A stretch of DNA of 64,000 nt from Microbacterium sp. Nx66 (GCF_904066215.1 NZ_LR880474.1:620001-684000); one strand, 5' to 3'. Shown: positions 33,449-43,911, numbered from the stretch's first letter. Numbers and translations are program-made. Notes: generated by a model from the letters alone, not told the origin.

Positions 33449-35299
33449 TCAGCGTCCGCCGGAGAAGCCGCCGCCACCGCCGCCCCCGGAGAAGCCTCCG
33501 CCGAACGAGCCGCCGGTGCCGGACGACGTGCCGGTGGACGGGGCCGAGTAGGTCGCGGCCGCCGTGGAGGAGCTCATGAACGCCACGAGCGACGTGCGGA
33601 GAGCGAAGGACGTGGGGTCGCCGATCCACGTCGGGCCGTGCGCCTCCCGGCTGTACGCCGTCTCGAGCACCCGGCCCCACTCATCCTCCATGCCGAACAG
33701 CATCGCGTAGGGGAGGAGGCGCTCGTACACATGGATGACGTCCGCGCCCTTCTCCGTGCGCCGTTCCGCGCCGGTGTAGGACTGCAGCATCCGTAACCGA
33801 TCCTCCTCCGCGACGCGGATGAACTCGCGCACCCCCTGCAGGTGCTCGTACGCCTGCGCTCCCTCCGGAGTGAGGACCGTGTGCCGAGAGAAGGTGAAGA
33901 AGCTCGAAGCCGCGACGAGCAGCGTCCCGACGGAGATGGCCAGAAGCGCGGGTCCCGCAGACAGGCGACCGGATGCCACGGCGACGATGGCGACGACGAG
34001 ACCCACCACCGCGACGGCGATGGCCACGGACTGCAGGATGACGGCAGCGCGGCTCCGCGCCCTGGTCGTCAAGCCCCGGCGGGAGGCCTCCTCCTGGCCC
34101 TTCGTCGTCAGCGCGGTCATCCGCGTCGCGAAGGCCTCGCTCTCGGCCGGCAGGTCCACGACGCCGTCCGCATCCGCGTGGGGGAAGAGCGCGTCGAGCG
34201 CAGCCTGGTCGAGGGGACTCGGCGCGCTGCCCTGGGGCTGTCGTCGCAGCCGGGGCGCTTCGTCCGACGCCCCTTCCTCGATGCGCAGCGTGCCGCGGAC
34301 GGCGAGGTGGACGATCTCCGCCGGGACGACGTTCTTCGCGCCGGGGATGAGCGCCGCGGCGAGCAGGGGCGGCTGGTCATCGGGGACGTCGTACTGCGCC
34401 ACGATGATCCCGGTGGCGCGGCGTCGACGTCGGTCGGCGGCCACGGTCGCCACCCAGCCGGTCGCCGCGAGACCCACGGCGCCGACGGCGGCGACCACCG
34501 GCCCGACATCGGCGACGGGGTCGGGGGTCCGCGCGGATGGCTGGACCACCGTGCCGGGGTCGAAGCCGACGGCCACCGTCACCCCGTCCGCCGCTGGCAG
34601 CGGTCCGGCCTCGACGCGGAAAGTCGTGGCCTCTCCGTCTGCGACCGGTCCCTCGAGGTCGCAGGGCTCCGTGGAACCGGAAGGACCGATGTAGCACTTC
34701 GTCGCCCCGGTGAGATGGGTGCTCAGGGCGGCATCGAATCGGATGTCGGCCCGGAACGCCTCGATCGGCTGCGTGCTGTCGAGGGGGAGGAGGTCCCAGT
34801 AGAACTCGTCCGCGGCGCGGGAACCGGACGCGTCGGGTGCGCTCCCGACGATGACGTCGCGCATCTCGTATTCGATGACATAGGTGGTGAGGCCATGGAC
34901 GAAGTCGTCGTCCCCGGTGAGGACGAAGAGGGTCCCGTCGTCCTCCTCGGTCTCGTACGGGACCGCGGTCCCGTCCTCGTCGGTGACCGCGATGACCCGG
35001 GTGTCGATGCCGGCGCCCTTGTACGTCGTCGCCAGGCCCCGCACGATGCCGCGGTTCTGGTCGGCGTCGGGGAAGCGGGCGACCACTGTCTCCGTCACCT
35101 GCATGCGCGCCCGGCCATCGTCGTCGAGTCCGACGTCGTAGACCGCATCCCAGGATGCGTACGAGAAGTCGTCGACATCGGCGGCCGCAGCGACCGTCGT
35201 CGCCGGGCGTTCCACGGCCATGGCGACCGAGGGGGCGAGGACCGGGATGACGGCGAGGGCGAGGACGGCGCTGGCGCGGAGGATCCGGGTGGGGGCCAT
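33449..35299 (-). CDS. DUF2207 membrane protein with Gly-rich tail
   Basis: The 616-residue protein has a signal peptide (about residues 1-28), an extracytoplasmic beta-rich DUF2207 domain (about 45-245), a transmembrane segment near 268-285, a cytoplasmic region, two more membrane segments (about 410-450) and a C-terminal stretch made of GGSFGGGFSGGGG-like repeats. This is the standard DUF2207 layout. TAGCCT ends 6 bases before ATG 35299, suggesting a leaderless mRNA. It is divergent from lysS. Function unknown. Confidence 0.88.
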   Translation of the reverse strand: MAPTRILRASAVLALAVIPVLAPSVAMAVERPATTVAAAADVDDFSYASWDAVYDVGLDDDGRARMQVTETVVARFPDADQNRGIVRGLATTYKGAGIDTRVIAVTDEDGTAVPYETEEDDGTLFVLTGDDDFVHGLTTYVIEYEMRDVIVGSAPDASGSRAADEFYWDLLPLDSTQPIEAFRADIRFDAALSTHLTGATKCYIGPSGSTEPCDLEGPVADGEATTFRVEAGPLPAADGVTVAVGFDPGTVVQPSARTPDPVADVGPVVAAVGAVGLAATGWVATVAADRRRRRATGIIVAQYDVPDDQPPLLAAALIPGAKNVVPAEIVHLAVRGTLRIEEGASDEAPRLRRQPQGSAPSPLDQAALDALFPHADADGVVDLPAESEAFATRMTALTTKGQEEASRRGLTTRARSRAAVILQSVAIAVAVVGLVVAIVAVASGRLSAGPALLAISVGTLLVAASSFFTFSRHTVLTPEGAQAYEHLQGVREFIRVAEEDRLRMLQSYTGAERRTEKGADVIHVYERLLPYAMLFGMEDEWGRVLETAYSREAHGPTWIGDPTSFALRTSLVAFMSSSTAAATYSAPSTGTSSGTGGSFGGGFSGGGGGGGFSGGR

Positions 35300-35420
35300 G
35301 GTTCGAGGCTACCGAGCCCCGCGCCGCGGGAAGAACGCCCGCCGTCGGTCTCCGCCCGACCGGCCGGAGTCCGCCGCGCCATCTCGGTAAACTGGGTACG
35401 ACTTCCAAGGAGCCCCGCAC

Positions 35421-36953
35421 ATGACTGACGCGCCCGCCGCGCCCGAAACGGCCTCGGCCGCCTCTTCCGCCGAAGAGGACATCCACGAGCAGAAGGCCGT
35501 CCGCCTCGCCAAGCGCGAGCGCCTGATCGAGAAGCGCGCGGACGCGGGCGGCGGGGCGTTCCCGGTCGCCGTGCCGGTGACGCACAGCATCCCCGCCCTG
35601 CGGGCGGAGTACGGCGACCTCGAGCCCGGAGCCGAGACCGGTGTGATCGTCGGCGTCGCCGGCCGCGTGGTCTTCAGCCGCAACACCGGCAAGCTCTGCT
35701 TCGCCACCCTCCAGGCCGGGGACGGCACCCGGATCCAGGCGATGGTCTCGCTGGCCAACGTCGGCGAGGAGTCGCTCGCCGAGTGGAAGGAGTTCGTCGA
35801 CCTCGGGGACCACGTCTTCGTGCACGGCGAGGTCATCTCCAGCCGCCGCGGTGAGCTGTCGATCATGGCGGATGACTGGGCCATCGCCTCGAAGGCGATC
35901 CTGCCGCTCCCCAACGCCTACGCCGAGCTCAGCGAAGAGGGCCGGGTGCGGAGCCGCTACCTCGACCTCATCGTGCGGGAACAGGCGCGGACGACCGTGC
36001 GCGCACGCGCCGCGGTGAACGCCAGCCTGCGGTCCACGTTCGCCGCGCACGGCTACCTCGAGGTGGAGACTCCCATGTTGCAGGTGCAGCATGGCGGCGC
36101 ATCCGCCCGACCCTTCATCACCCACTCCAACGCCTTCGACACCGAGCTCTACCTCCGCATCGCGCCGGAGCTGTACCTGAAGCGCGCGGTCGTCGGCGGC
36201 ATCGAGCGGGTCTTCGAGATCAACCGGAACTTCCGCAACGAGGGTGCCGACTCGACCCACAGCCCGGAGTTCGCGATGCTCGAGGCCTACCAGGCCTACG
36301 GCGACTACAACCAGATGGCCGCGCTCACCCAGGAGCTCGTCCAGCAGGCGGCGGTCGCGGTCGCCGGGTCGACCACGGTGACCTGGGCGGACGGCACCGA
36401 GTACGACCTGGGCGGTGAGTGGGACCGCATCTCGATGTACGAGTCGCTGTCGGCCGCCTCCGGCCGCACCGTCACGCCGACGGACGCCGTCGAGGACCTG
36501 ATCGCCTTCGCCGAGGCGAACGGCGTCGACGTGCCGCCCCAGGCCACGCACGGGAAGCTCGTCGAGGAGCTCTGGGAGCACTTCGTGAAGGGTGACCTCG
36601 TGCGGCCGACCTTCGTCATGGACTTCCCCGTCGACACGTCGCCTCTCGTGCGCGAGCACCGGTCCGTCGAGGGCGTCGTGGAGAAGTGGGACCTCTACAT
36701 CCGTGGCTTCGAGCTGGCGACCGGCTACTCCGAGCTCGTCGACCCGGTCATCCAGCGGGAACGGTTCGAGGAGCAGGCGAAGCTCGCCGCGCGCGGTGAT
36801 GTCGAGGCCATGCCGATCGACCAGGAGTTCCTGCGGGCGCTGGAGCACGGCATGCCGCCGTCCGGGGGCATGGGCATGGGCATCGATCGCCTGCTGATGG
36901 CGATCACCGGCCTCGGCATCCGCGAGACGATCCTCTTCCCGCTGGTCAAGTAG
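35421..36953 (+). CDS. lysS: Lysyl-tRNA synthetase, class II
   Basis: The 510-residue enzyme charges tRNA-Lys. An N-terminal OB-fold anticodon-binding domain (about residues 60-175) precedes the class II catalytic core with motif 1 around VETPMLQ, motif 2 FEINRNFRNEGADSTHSPEF (about 269-288) and motif 3 GMGMGIDRLLM (about 483-493). It has a 20-residue acidic/Ala-rich N-terminal extension. AAGGAG precedes ATG 35421 by 8 bases, and TAAACT at 35388-35393 is a likely -10. Confidence 0.97.
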   Translation: MTDAPAAPETASAASSAEEDIHEQKAVRLAKRERLIEKRADAGGGAFPVAVPVTHSIPALRAEYGDLEPGAETGVIVGVAGRVVFSRNTGKLCFATLQAGDGTRIQAMVSLANVGEESLAEWKEFVDLGDHVFVHGEVISSRRGELSIMADDWAIASKAILPLPNAYAELSEEGRVRSRYLDLIVREQARTTVRARAAVNASLRSTFAAHGYLEVETPMLQVQHGGASARPFITHSNAFDTELYLRIAPELYLKRAVVGGIERVFEINRNFRNEGADSTHSPEFAMLEAYQAYGDYNQMAALTQELVQQAAVAVAGSTTVTWADGTEYDLGGEWDRISMYESLSAASGRTVTPTDAVEDLIAFAEANGVDVPPQATHGKLVEELWEHFVKGDLVRPTFVMDFPVDTSPLVREHRSVEGVVEKWDLYIRGFELATGYSELVDPVIQRERFEEQAKLAARGDVEAMPIDQEFLRALEHGMPPSGGMGMGIDRLLMAITGLGIRETILFPLVK

Positions 36954-36964
36954 CCGCGAGCCGC

Positions 36965-38080
36965 TCACTCTCCACGCCGCCCGCGGAAGGCCCACTCGGG
37001 CAGCACGGCACCGCACATCATGGTGTCCAGGAGCAGGGCGAGGCTGTAGTCCGGATCGATCTCCCTGGCCATGTCGAGGTAGCGTCCCGCGTGCGTGGCG
37101 CGGCCGAGCGCCCACGAGAGCCAGGCGGCGACCGTGAGCGGTCCGGGACGCGCTCCTCGTGGCGCCAGGGCGGTGGCGTGTCGGACGGCGTGCAGCGCGG
37201 TGCGAAGGCGCTCGCCGTCCGGCGCCGGGCCGCGACCGAGGAACACCCGTCCGATGTCGTCGGGTACCGGAGCGCCGGAGGCTGCGAAAGCCAGCTGCGC
37301 CTCCATGGTGTGGATCCCGCGGCGGTGATCGGTGGCCCACTGGGCGATGGCCGCGTCGCGCACCGGCGGGCGCCCGAGGCACCACACGAGCGCTGCGGCG
37401 GCCAGAGGCTGCAGGGGTTCACGGGCGAGGGCGACGGCTTCGAGGAAGGCGGGGATGTCGTCGAGGAGGGCGTACGCCGCGATCACCTCCGCGTCCGCCG
37501 GATCGGGGGCCCCGGCAGGCCCGGACGGGAGCGCGCCGTCGAGCCCGCGCAGCACGCGCGCGACCTGCTGCTCCTCTGCGGCGGGAACCGGCGGGAGTCC
37601 CGCGCCGGAGAACTGGTCGCCGGAGACGTCGCCGAGCGCGGAGGCGTCCGGCGGGGGAACGATGTCCGACAGCGGATGGAGCGCCGGCTCGGCGTCGTCG
37701 TAGCGGGCCCATCCTTCGGGCGTCACGCACAGGGCCTCGACGGCGCGCAGGCCCGCTCCCTCGGCGCAGCCCAGCAGTGTGTCGACCATCACGGCGTGCG
37801 GCAGGACCAGGCCGTCAGGCGTGCGCTGCGAGGGCTCGTCGGTGTACACCACGACGGCCACCGCGTCGGTGCCAGGGACACGGACGACGAGCTCGACCGC
37901 CGCTGCGGCGTAGTGCAGGACCGGGACGGCGGCGTCAGGGAGGTCGAGGCGCATCGCCCCGTCGCTGCGGGTGCCGTGGAACGGGAGGAGGGCGATGCTC
38001 TCGCGCGGCGTGAAGCCGGCGAGTGCGGGCACGATACTGAGGAACTGGGCGGAGTCGGAGGCGCGGAGCACGGTTGTCAT
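36965..38080 (-). CDS. DUF4192 domain-containing protein
   Basis: The 371-residue protein matches the actinobacterial DUF4192 family, with the N-terminal hallmark SIVPALAGFTPRESIALLPF (about residues 14-33) and a helical C-terminal half containing WLSWALGRATHAGRYLDMA (about 318-336). No transmembrane segments or catalytic motif are obvious. It is convergent with lysS, with 11 bases between stops. Function unknown. Confidence 0.85.
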   Translation of the reverse strand: MTTVLRASDSAQFLSIVPALAGFTPRESIALLPFHGTRSDGAMRLDLPDAAVPVLHYAAAAVELVVRVPGTDAVAVVVYTDEPSQRTPDGLVLPHAVMVDTLLGCAEGAGLRAVEALCVTPEGWARYDDAEPALHPLSDIVPPPDASALGDVSGDQFSGAGLPPVPAAEEQQVARVLRGLDGALPSGPAGAPDPADAEVIAAYALLDDIPAFLEAVALAREPLQPLAAAALVWCLGRPPVRDAAIAQWATDHRRGIHTMEAQLAFAASGAPVPDDIGRVFLGRGPAPDGERLRTALHAVRHATALAPRGARPGPLTVAAWLSWALGRATHAGRYLDMAREIDPDYSLALLLDTMMCGAVLPEWAFRGRRGE

Positions 38081-38192
38081 GAGGAGAGGTTCGCGTGCCT
38101 TCGCGCCCGTCGGACCGGTGATGGACCCATGTGGATGAGAATCCTGAGAAGCGCCGCCTGTGCACGATCAGTCGCTCGCGTACGATGGAGGC

Positions 38193-38366
38193 ATGGACAA
38201 CTTCTGGCTCGCCGCGGCATGGTCGCTCCTGCCGACGGTCGGCGTCAGCATCGTCTTCTTCGTCGTGCTCCGCGGCATCCTGCGGTTCGACCGCACGGAA
38301 CGGAAGGTCCATGCGCAGATCGAGGCCGAGGAACGCGCCGCGCGCGGGCTGCCTCCGCGGGCCTGA
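38193..38366 (+). CDS. Small single-pass membrane protein
   Basis: The 57-residue protein has one hydrophobic segment (about residues 4-28, WLAAAWSLLPTVGVSIVFFV) followed by a charged helix (RTERKVHAQIEAEERAARG). TACGAT at 38181-38186 ends 6 bases before the ATG, the same layout as several other genes here, which supports it as a real gene. Proteins of this form are widespread in Microbacteriaceae without known function. It precedes cls by 83 bases. Confidence 0.7.
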   Translation: MDNFWLAAAWSLLPTVGVSIVFFVVLRGILRFDRTERKVHAQIEAEERAARGLPPRA

Positions 38367-38449
38367 GTCCGACCCATCCGCTACTGTGAAGCGAGCGCGC
38401 CGGGTCCGGTGCGCCCCGGGGTGACGATCCCCGGTGTGGGTGAGGGGGC

Positions 38450-39913
38450 GTGATGACCGCGGAGTCCTGGGGCTGGTGGGTCGCCGCCGTGGTCCTGGTG
38501 CTCGACATCATCATCCGCGTCACCGCCGTCATCGTCATTCCGCGCAACCGCCGCCCCACCGCGGCGATGGCCTGGCTCCTCGCCGTGTTCTTCATCCCGG
38601 TGGTCGGCGTCTTCCTGTTCCTGCTGATCGGGAACCCCCGCCTGCCGCGCGCGCGGCGCCGGAAGCAGGAACAGATCAACGAGTACATCGCCGAGACGAG
38701 CGAGCACCTGCACTTCGGGACGCTGCGGCCCAACGCCCCCGCATGGTTCGGTCCCATCGTGCAGATGAACCAGCGCCTCGGTGCCCTGCCGCTCTCCGGG
38801 GACAACGGCGCGCACCTCATCTCGGACTACCAGGAGTCGCTCGACGAGATGGCCGAGGCCATCCGCACCGCGCAGGATTACGTGCACGTGGAGTTCTACA
38901 TCCTGCAGTCCGACGACTCGACGGACAACTTCTTCCGCGCCCTCGAGGAGGTCGCCGCGCGGGGCGTGGCGGTGCGCGTGCTCCTGGACCACTGGGCGAA
39001 CCGCGGCAAGCCCCGCTATCGCCAGACCATCGCGCGTCTGAACGAGATGGGCGCCGAGTGGCACCTGATGCTGCCCGTGCAGCCGCTCAAGGGCAAGATG
39101 CAGCGGCCGGATCTGCGCAACCACCGCAAGCTCCTCGTCGTGGACGGCAACATCGCCTTCCTGGGGTCTCAGAACATCACGGATTCCACCTACAACCTGC
39201 CGAAGAACATCCGGCGCGGTCTGCACTGGGTCGACCTGATGGTCAGGCTCGACGGACCCGTCGTGTTGAGCGTCAACGCGATCTTCCTCAGCGACTGGTA
39301 CAGCGAGACCGATGTCGTGCTCGAAGAGATCGACATCTCCCACGCCAACATCGGCTCCGGGGACCTGGACTGCCAGGTGGTGCCCTCAGGCCCCGGCTTC
39401 GAGGTCGAGAACAACCTGCGGCTGTTCCTCGCGCTCCTCTACGCGGCGAAGAAGCAGATCATGATCGTCAGCCCGTACTTCGTGCCCGACGAGGCCCTGC
39501 TGCTGGCGGTCACCGCGGCCGTGGACCGCGGGGTCGAGGTGCAGCTGTTCGTCTCGGAGGAGGGCGACCAGGCGATGGTCTACCACGCGCAGCGCAGCTA
39601 CTACGAAGCGCTGCTGCGCGCCGGCGTGCGGATCTGGATGTACCGGAAGCCGTACATCCTCCACACGAAGAGCCTCACCATCGACGACGAGGTCGCCGTC
39701 ATCGGCTCGAGCAACATGGACATGCGCTCCTTCGGCCTGAACCTCGAGGTCTCGATGCTCGTGCGCGGCGAGGAGTTCGTCGCCGAGATGCGCGAGGTGG
39801 AGGACAAGTACCGGTCGCTGAGCAGGGAGCTGAGCCTCGAGGAATGGATGCAGCAGCCCCTGCGCTCCACCGTGCTCGACAACCTCGCGCGGCTCACCTC
39901 CGCACTGCAGTGA
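38450..39913 (+). CDS. cls: Cardiolipin synthase
   Basis: The 487-residue membrane enzyme has two N-terminal transmembrane segments (about residues 8-28 and 38-60) and two phospholipase D catalytic motifs: HRKLLVVDGNIAFLGSQN (about 225-242) and HTKSLTIDDEVAVIGSSN (about 405-422), each of the H-x-K-x4-D type. It should make cardiolipin by phosphatidyl transfer. GTG 38450 and ATG 38453 are both possible starts; GAGGGGGC lies directly upstream. Confidence 0.93.
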   Translation: MMTAESWGWWVAAVVLVLDIIIRVTAVIVIPRNRRPTAAMAWLLAVFFIPVVGVFLFLLIGNPRLPRARRRKQEQINEYIAETSEHLHFGTLRPNAPAWFGPIVQMNQRLGALPLSGDNGAHLISDYQESLDEMAEAIRTAQDYVHVEFYILQSDDSTDNFFRALEEVAARGVAVRVLLDHWANRGKPRYRQTIARLNEMGAEWHLMLPVQPLKGKMQRPDLRNHRKLLVVDGNIAFLGSQNITDSTYNLPKNIRRGLHWVDLMVRLDGPVVLSVNAIFLSDWYSETDVVLEEIDISHANIGSGDLDCQVVPSGPGFEVENNLRLFLALLYAAKKQIMIVSPYFVPDEALLLAVTAAVDRGVEVQLFVSEEGDQAMVYHAQRSYYEALLRAGVRIWMYRKPYILHTKSLTIDDEVAVIGSSNMDMRSFGLNLEVSMLVRGEEFVAEMREVEDKYRSLSRELSLEEWMQQPLRSTVLDNLARLTSALQ

Positions 39914-39970
39914 GCGGGCATTCCGTCAACCCCCGTTTCGGGCGGAGGAACCCGCCGCTACCCTGAGGGC

Positions 39971-40717
39971 ATGACTCCCCGCAGGCTCGTGATCGCCGTG
40001 TCCTCCGCGCTCGCCGCGGCCCTCGTCCTCGCCGGCTGCACGGTGGGCCCGGGCGGCACCGCACCGCACACCACGTCGGATCCCTCCAGCGGCCCCGGGA
40101 ACGCCGGGAGCAGCGACGAGCAGGACGACATGGACGCGACGCTCCTCGACGACGGGCGGATGTTCGCCGTCGTGAGCTGGGGATCCTCGACGTGCCTGCC
40201 TCGGGTCGACGAGATCACCGCCGAGGGGCAGCGGGTCTCGGTCACCCTCGTCGAACCGGAAGGCGATGGCGCGACGGAGCAGGCGTGCACGGCGGACCTC
40301 GCGCCGCGGGCGAGCGTCGGTGCTCTGCCCGAGGGCGTGGACCCGACGAAGGACATCACTCTCGTGGTGACCTACGGCGACCTGCTCGACGAGATCGATG
40401 TCGATGCCGACCCCGAGGCCACGGCGACGCCGGGCTCGGCGACCGAGTACCAGCCGTCGGCCGGCTGGTTCGACGACGGCGGGCTCGTCCTGTTGACCTG
40501 GGGGTCCTCCAGTTGTGCTCCGGTCGTCGAATCCGCCGAGGCCGACGGATCCACGGGGACCGTGACCTTCGTCACCGACGAGAACCAGGTCTGCACCATG
40601 GACATGGCGCCGCGGGCCACGGTGGTCGAATTCCCCGAGGATGACGTCGACGACGACGGTCCGTTCCAGCTGACGCTCGTCGGTGGCGGCCTCGACGGCA
40701 CGGTCGAGGTGCGCTGA
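39971..40717 (+). CDS. Secreted lipoprotein with a duplicated domain
   Basis: The 248-residue protein has a lipoprotein signal with lipobox LAGC (Cys23) and a Ser/Gly/acidic linker. Two similar halves follow: the first contains FAVVSWGSSTCLPRV and ACTADLAPRASV, the second LVLLTWGSSSCAPVV and VCTMDMAPRATV, so it looks like an internal duplication with matching Cys pairs that may form disulfides. TACCCT (39959-39964) ends 6 bases before the ATG. Function unknown. Confidence 0.8.
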   Translation: MTPRRLVIAVSSALAAALVLAGCTVGPGGTAPHTTSDPSSGPGNAGSSDEQDDMDATLLDDGRMFAVVSWGSSTCLPRVDEITAEGQRVSVTLVEPEGDGATEQACTADLAPRASVGALPEGVDPTKDITLVVTYGDLLDEIDVDADPEATATPGSATEYQPSAGWFDDGGLVLLTWGSSSCAPVVESAEADGSTGTVTFVTDENQVCTMDMAPRATVVEFPEDDVDDDGPFQLTLVGGGLDGTVEVR

Positions 40718-40732
40718 GTCCGCAGCGCCTGG

Positions 40733-41731
40733 TCAGAGGATGTGCACCGGGTGCCCGGTGGGCAGCGCCAGTAGGAGCGCACCGGGGTCCGCCCGGCAGG
40801 TGACGTGCACGGCCTCCCCGAACTCGTCGCCGTCGAGCTCGATCGGCGTGGGGCCGGGTGCGGCGGCCTCGGCGCGGGCGCCGCGGAAGTAGTGGACGGA
40901 CGCGTCCGTGCCGCGGCGATCGAGCACGAAGCGTCCGGCGCGGAAGCGGCGCAGCACGGAGTTGTCCCACCAGATCTTCCGCCAGACGCCCAGCCAGCCG
41001 AGCACGCCGGTGGGCTGGATGACCGCGACGTCGAGGGTGGCATCCGTGATGGAGGCGTCCGGGATGAGGGAGATGCCCGCGGGGAGGGTGCCGCAGTTCG
41101 CGAACAGGATGCTGTGCACCTTCGTGGAGTGCAGGCGTCCCGTGCCGATCTGGTACACGGCGCGGAAGGGCTTCGCGCGCGGAAGGGACCGGGCCGCGCC
41201 GTCGACGTACGCGATCCAGCCGACGGACTTCTTCAGGTCGGCTCGGGTGTTGGCGATCATGTCGGCGTCGAGACCGATGCCGGCGAGCACGACGAAGGCG
41301 TGCTCCTCCTCGCTGCCGTCCTCCCTGGTCATCCGTGCCCACCCGATGTCGATCGGATGGTGGAAGTCGCCCAGCGCGGCGCGGATCATCTCCGCAGGGT
41401 CGGTCAGCGGGAGGCCGAGGTTCCGCGCGAGGAGATTCCCGGTGCCGCTCGGGAGGATCGCGAGCGGGACACCCGTGCGGGCGATGGCTTCGGCGACCGC
41501 CCGCACCGTGCCGTCGCCGCCGGCCACGAGCACGACGTCCACGCCGCGTGCGAGCGCTTCCGCCGTCGCCCCCTGCCCCGCGTCCTCGATGGTCGTCGGA
41601 TAGAAAGCGGGGTGATCCCACCCCGCTTCGCGGGAGAGGTCGCGGACCTGAGCGCGCAGGCGCTTCCCGTCCACTTTCACCGGGTTGTACACGAGCGCCG
41701 CCTGCTTCAGGACGGGGGGACTCGTGGTCAT
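40733..41731 (-). CDS. Diacylglycerol kinase family lipid kinase
   Basis: The 332-residue protein has the lipid kinase nucleotide-binding signature VLVAGGDGTVRAVAEAI (about residues 70-86) and SGTGNLLARNLG (about 96-107), followed by the beta-rich C-terminal domain. It should phosphorylate diacylglycerol or a related lipid, or sphingosine-like lipids; the family cannot be divided by sequence alone. TAGAGT ends 6 bases before ATG 41731 on the minus strand, so it has a leaderless-type promoter divergent from serS. Confidence 0.88.
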   Translation of the reverse strand: MTTSPPVLKQAALVYNPVKVDGKRLRAQVRDLSREAGWDHPAFYPTTIEDAGQGATAEALARGVDVVLVAGGDGTVRAVAEAIARTGVPLAILPSGTGNLLARNLGLPLTDPAEMIRAALGDFHHPIDIGWARMTREDGSEEEHAFVVLAGIGLDADMIANTRADLKKSVGWIAYVDGAARSLPRAKPFRAVYQIGTGRLHSTKVHSILFANCGTLPAGISLIPDASITDATLDVAVIQPTGVLGWLGVWRKIWWDNSVLRRFRAGRFVLDRRGTDASVHYFRGARAEAAAPGPTPIELDGDEFGEAVHVTCRADPGALLLALPTGHPVHIL

Positions 41732-41788
41732 GGCGCTACTCTAGACCGCCCGCCCGGGCCCTCCCTTCGCACCTCGTAGACTTGCGGG

Positions 41789-43093
41789 ATGATCGACCTC
41801 GCACTCCTCCGCGACAACCCGGAGATCGTCCGCCGTTCGCAGGCTGCCCGTGGCAATGATCAGAGCACCGTCGACGTCGCACTCGAGGCCGACCGATCGC
41901 GCCGCGCCGCGCTCGCCGCATTCGAGGAGCTCCGCGCCGAGCAGAACGCGTTCGGCAAGCAGGTCGCGAAGGCACCCAAGGAGGAGAAGGCCGCCCTGGT
42001 CGCGCAGGCCAAGGACCTCGCCGACCGGGTCAAGCAGGCGCAGCACGCGGCGAACGAGGCGGCCGAGGCCGCGGCCACGGCACTGGCGCGGATCGAGAAC
42101 GTCGTCATCGACGGTGTCCCCGCCGGCGGTGAGGAGGACTTCGTCGAATTGCGCCGCGTGGGCGAGGTCCCCGCGTTCGACTTCGAGCCGCGCGACCACC
42201 TCGAGCTCGGTGAGATGCTCGGCGCCATCGACATGGAGCGCGGGGCCAAGGTCTCCGGAGCGCGCTTCTACTTCCTCCGCGGGATCGGCGCCCGGCTCGA
42301 GATCGCCCTCATGAACCTCGCTCTCGACAAGGCGCTGCAGAACGGCTTCGTCCCGCTCATCACGCCCACCCTCGTGCGCCCTGAGATCATGCAGGGCACC
42401 GGCTTCCTCGGCGAGCACGCCGATGAGGTCTACCACCTCGACAAGGACGACGACCTCTACCTGGTCGGCACGAGCGAGGTCGCCCTCGCCGGCTACCACA
42501 AGGACGAGATCGTCGATCTGGCACCTGGTGCGCTCCGTTACGCCGGATGGTCGACCTGCTACCGCCGTGAGGCCGGCTCGCACGGCAAGGACACCCGCGG
42601 GATCATCCGCGTGCACCAGTTCAACAAGCTGGAGATGTTCGTCTACACCACGGCCGAGGACGCGGAGGCCGAGCATCTGCGTCTCGTCGCCCTTCAGGAG
42701 GAGATGCTGACCTCGCTGGGTCTGGCCTACCGCGTGATCGACGTCGCCGCGGGAGACCTCGGGTCGAGCGCAGCCCGCAAGTACGACATCGAGGCGTGGG
42801 TGCCCACCCAGGGAGCGTTCCGCGAGTTGACGTCCACCTCGAACTGCACGACCTTCCAGGCGCGTCGTCTCGACGTGCGATACCGCCCGGCGGCGGAGGA
42901 GGGCGGCACGGCGCCGAAGACCCAGCATGTCGCGACCCTCAACGGCACGCTCGCGACCACGCGCTGGATCGTCGCCCTGCTCGAGACGCATCAGCAGGCG
43001 GACGGCTCGGTACGGGTCCCCGAGGTCCTGCGCCCCTACCTCGGCGGACTCGAGGTGATCCGCCCGCTCGCCGACGAGCAGAGCACCCGGTGA
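41789..43093 (+). CDS. serS: Seryl-tRNA synthetase
   Basis: The 434-residue enzyme charges tRNA-Ser. The N-terminal antiparallel coiled coil that grips the long variable arm spans about residues 27-105. The class II core has motif 2 with [11 protein letters not shown] and [22 protein letters not shown] (about 250-271), and motif 3 with [18 protein letters not shown] (about 386-403). TAGACT at 41777-41782 ends 6 bases before the ATG. It overlaps the following HAD gene by 4 bases, and a tRNA-Ser gene lies 0.9 kb downstream. Confidence 0.97.
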   Translation: MIDLALLRDNPEIVRRSQAARGNDQSTVDVALEADRSRRAALAAFEELRAEQNAFGKQVAKAPKEEKAALVAQAKDLADRVKQAQHAANEAAEAAATALARIENVVIDGVPAGGEEDFVELRRVGEVPAFDFEPRDHLELGEMLGAIDMERGAKVSGARFYFLRGIGARLEIALMNLALDKALQNGFVPLITPTLVRPEIMQGTGFLGEHADEVYHLDKDDDLYLVGTSEVALAGYHKDEIVDLAPGALRYAGWSTCYRREAGSHGKDTRGIIRVHQFNKLEMFVYTTAEDAEAEHLRLVALQEEMLTSLGLAYRVIDVAAGDLGSSAARKYDIEAWVPTQGAFRELTSTSNCTTFQARRLDVRYRPAAEEGGTAPKTQHVATLNGTLATTRWIVALLETHQQADGSVRVPEVLRPYLGGLEVIRPLADEQSTR

Positions 43094-43911
43094 CGGCGCC
43101 CTGGCTGGTCGGCCTCGACGTCGACGGGACCATCCTCCTCCAGGACGAGACGATGAGCCCCGGGGTGCCCGAGGCCATCACCCGAGTCCGCGAAGCGGGG
43201 CACGTGGTCACCATCGCCACCGGCCGCAGTTGGATGGCGACCCGCCGCTACGTGGAGGAGCTCGGCCTCACCGCCGACTATGTGGTGTGTTCCAACGGTG
43301 CCGTGACGATGCGCCGAGACGGGGATGACTGGGAGCGCTGGCACGTCGAGACCTTCGACCCGACACCCGTGCTGGCCCTGTTGCGGGATCGGCTTCCGGA
43401 CGCCCGGTACATGGTCGAGCTCGGCTCCGGCCAGCGCCTGTTCACCGAGCAGCTCGACGACTGGACTCTCGACGGCGGACGCCAGGTCGACTTCGAGGAG
43501 CTCGGAGCCCTTCCCGTCTCCCGAATCGTCGTCGTCTCGCCCGGACACGACGAGGACGACTTCCATCGGCTCGTCGCCGACGCCGGCCTCAACGAGGTCT
43601 CCTATGCGATCGGGTGGACGGCCTGGCTGGACATCGCTCCGCAGGGCGTCGACAAGGGCACGGCCCTGGAGCGTGTGCGGGACGAACTCGGTCTCGATGC
43701 TGCGCGGGTGCTCGTCGCCGGGGACGGACGCAACGACATCGGCATGTTCGGCTGGGCCCGCAGCGGCGGCGGACGCGCGGTGGCCATGGGACAGGCGCCG
43801 GTCGAGGTGAAGGACGCCGCGGGGGAGATCACCGCCGACGTCGAGCGGGGAGGGCTCGCCGCCGCCCTGAACACGCTTCCAGCGCCCGCCCAGGTCGACG
43901 CCGGAGAATAG
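43090..43911 (+). CDS. HAD-superfamily hydrolase (Cof type)
   Basis: The 273-residue protein has the HAD motifs: DVDGTIL with the nucleophile Asp (about residues 9-15), TGRS (about 43-46), a Lys in DKGTALERV (about 191-199) and [12 protein letters not shown] (about 211-222). A Cof-type C2 cap lies between. It should act on phosphorylated sugars or nucleotides. GTG 43090 overlaps the serS stop by 4 bases, and serS followed by a HAD phosphatase is a known actinobacterial arrangement. Substrate unknown. Confidence 0.88.
   Translation: MTAPWLVGLDVDGTILLQDETMSPGVPEAITRVREAGHVVTIATGRSWMATRRYVEELGLTADYVVCSNGAVTMRRDGDDWERWHVETFDPTPVLALLRDRLPDARYMVELGSGQRLFTEQLDDWTLDGGRQVDFEELGALPVSRIVVVSPGHDEDDFHRLVADAGLNEVSYAIGWTAWLDIAPQGVDKGTALERVRDELGLDAARVLVAGDGRNDIGMFGWARSGGGRAVAMGQAPVEVKDAAGEITADVERGGLAAALNTLPAPAQVDAGE

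Noticed and set aside
34377..37385. A 1002-codon minus-strand frame across DUF2207 and lysS
   Set aside because: It crosses two well-supported genes in the wrong frames and is rich in Arg/Gly/Pro, typical of a shadow frame.
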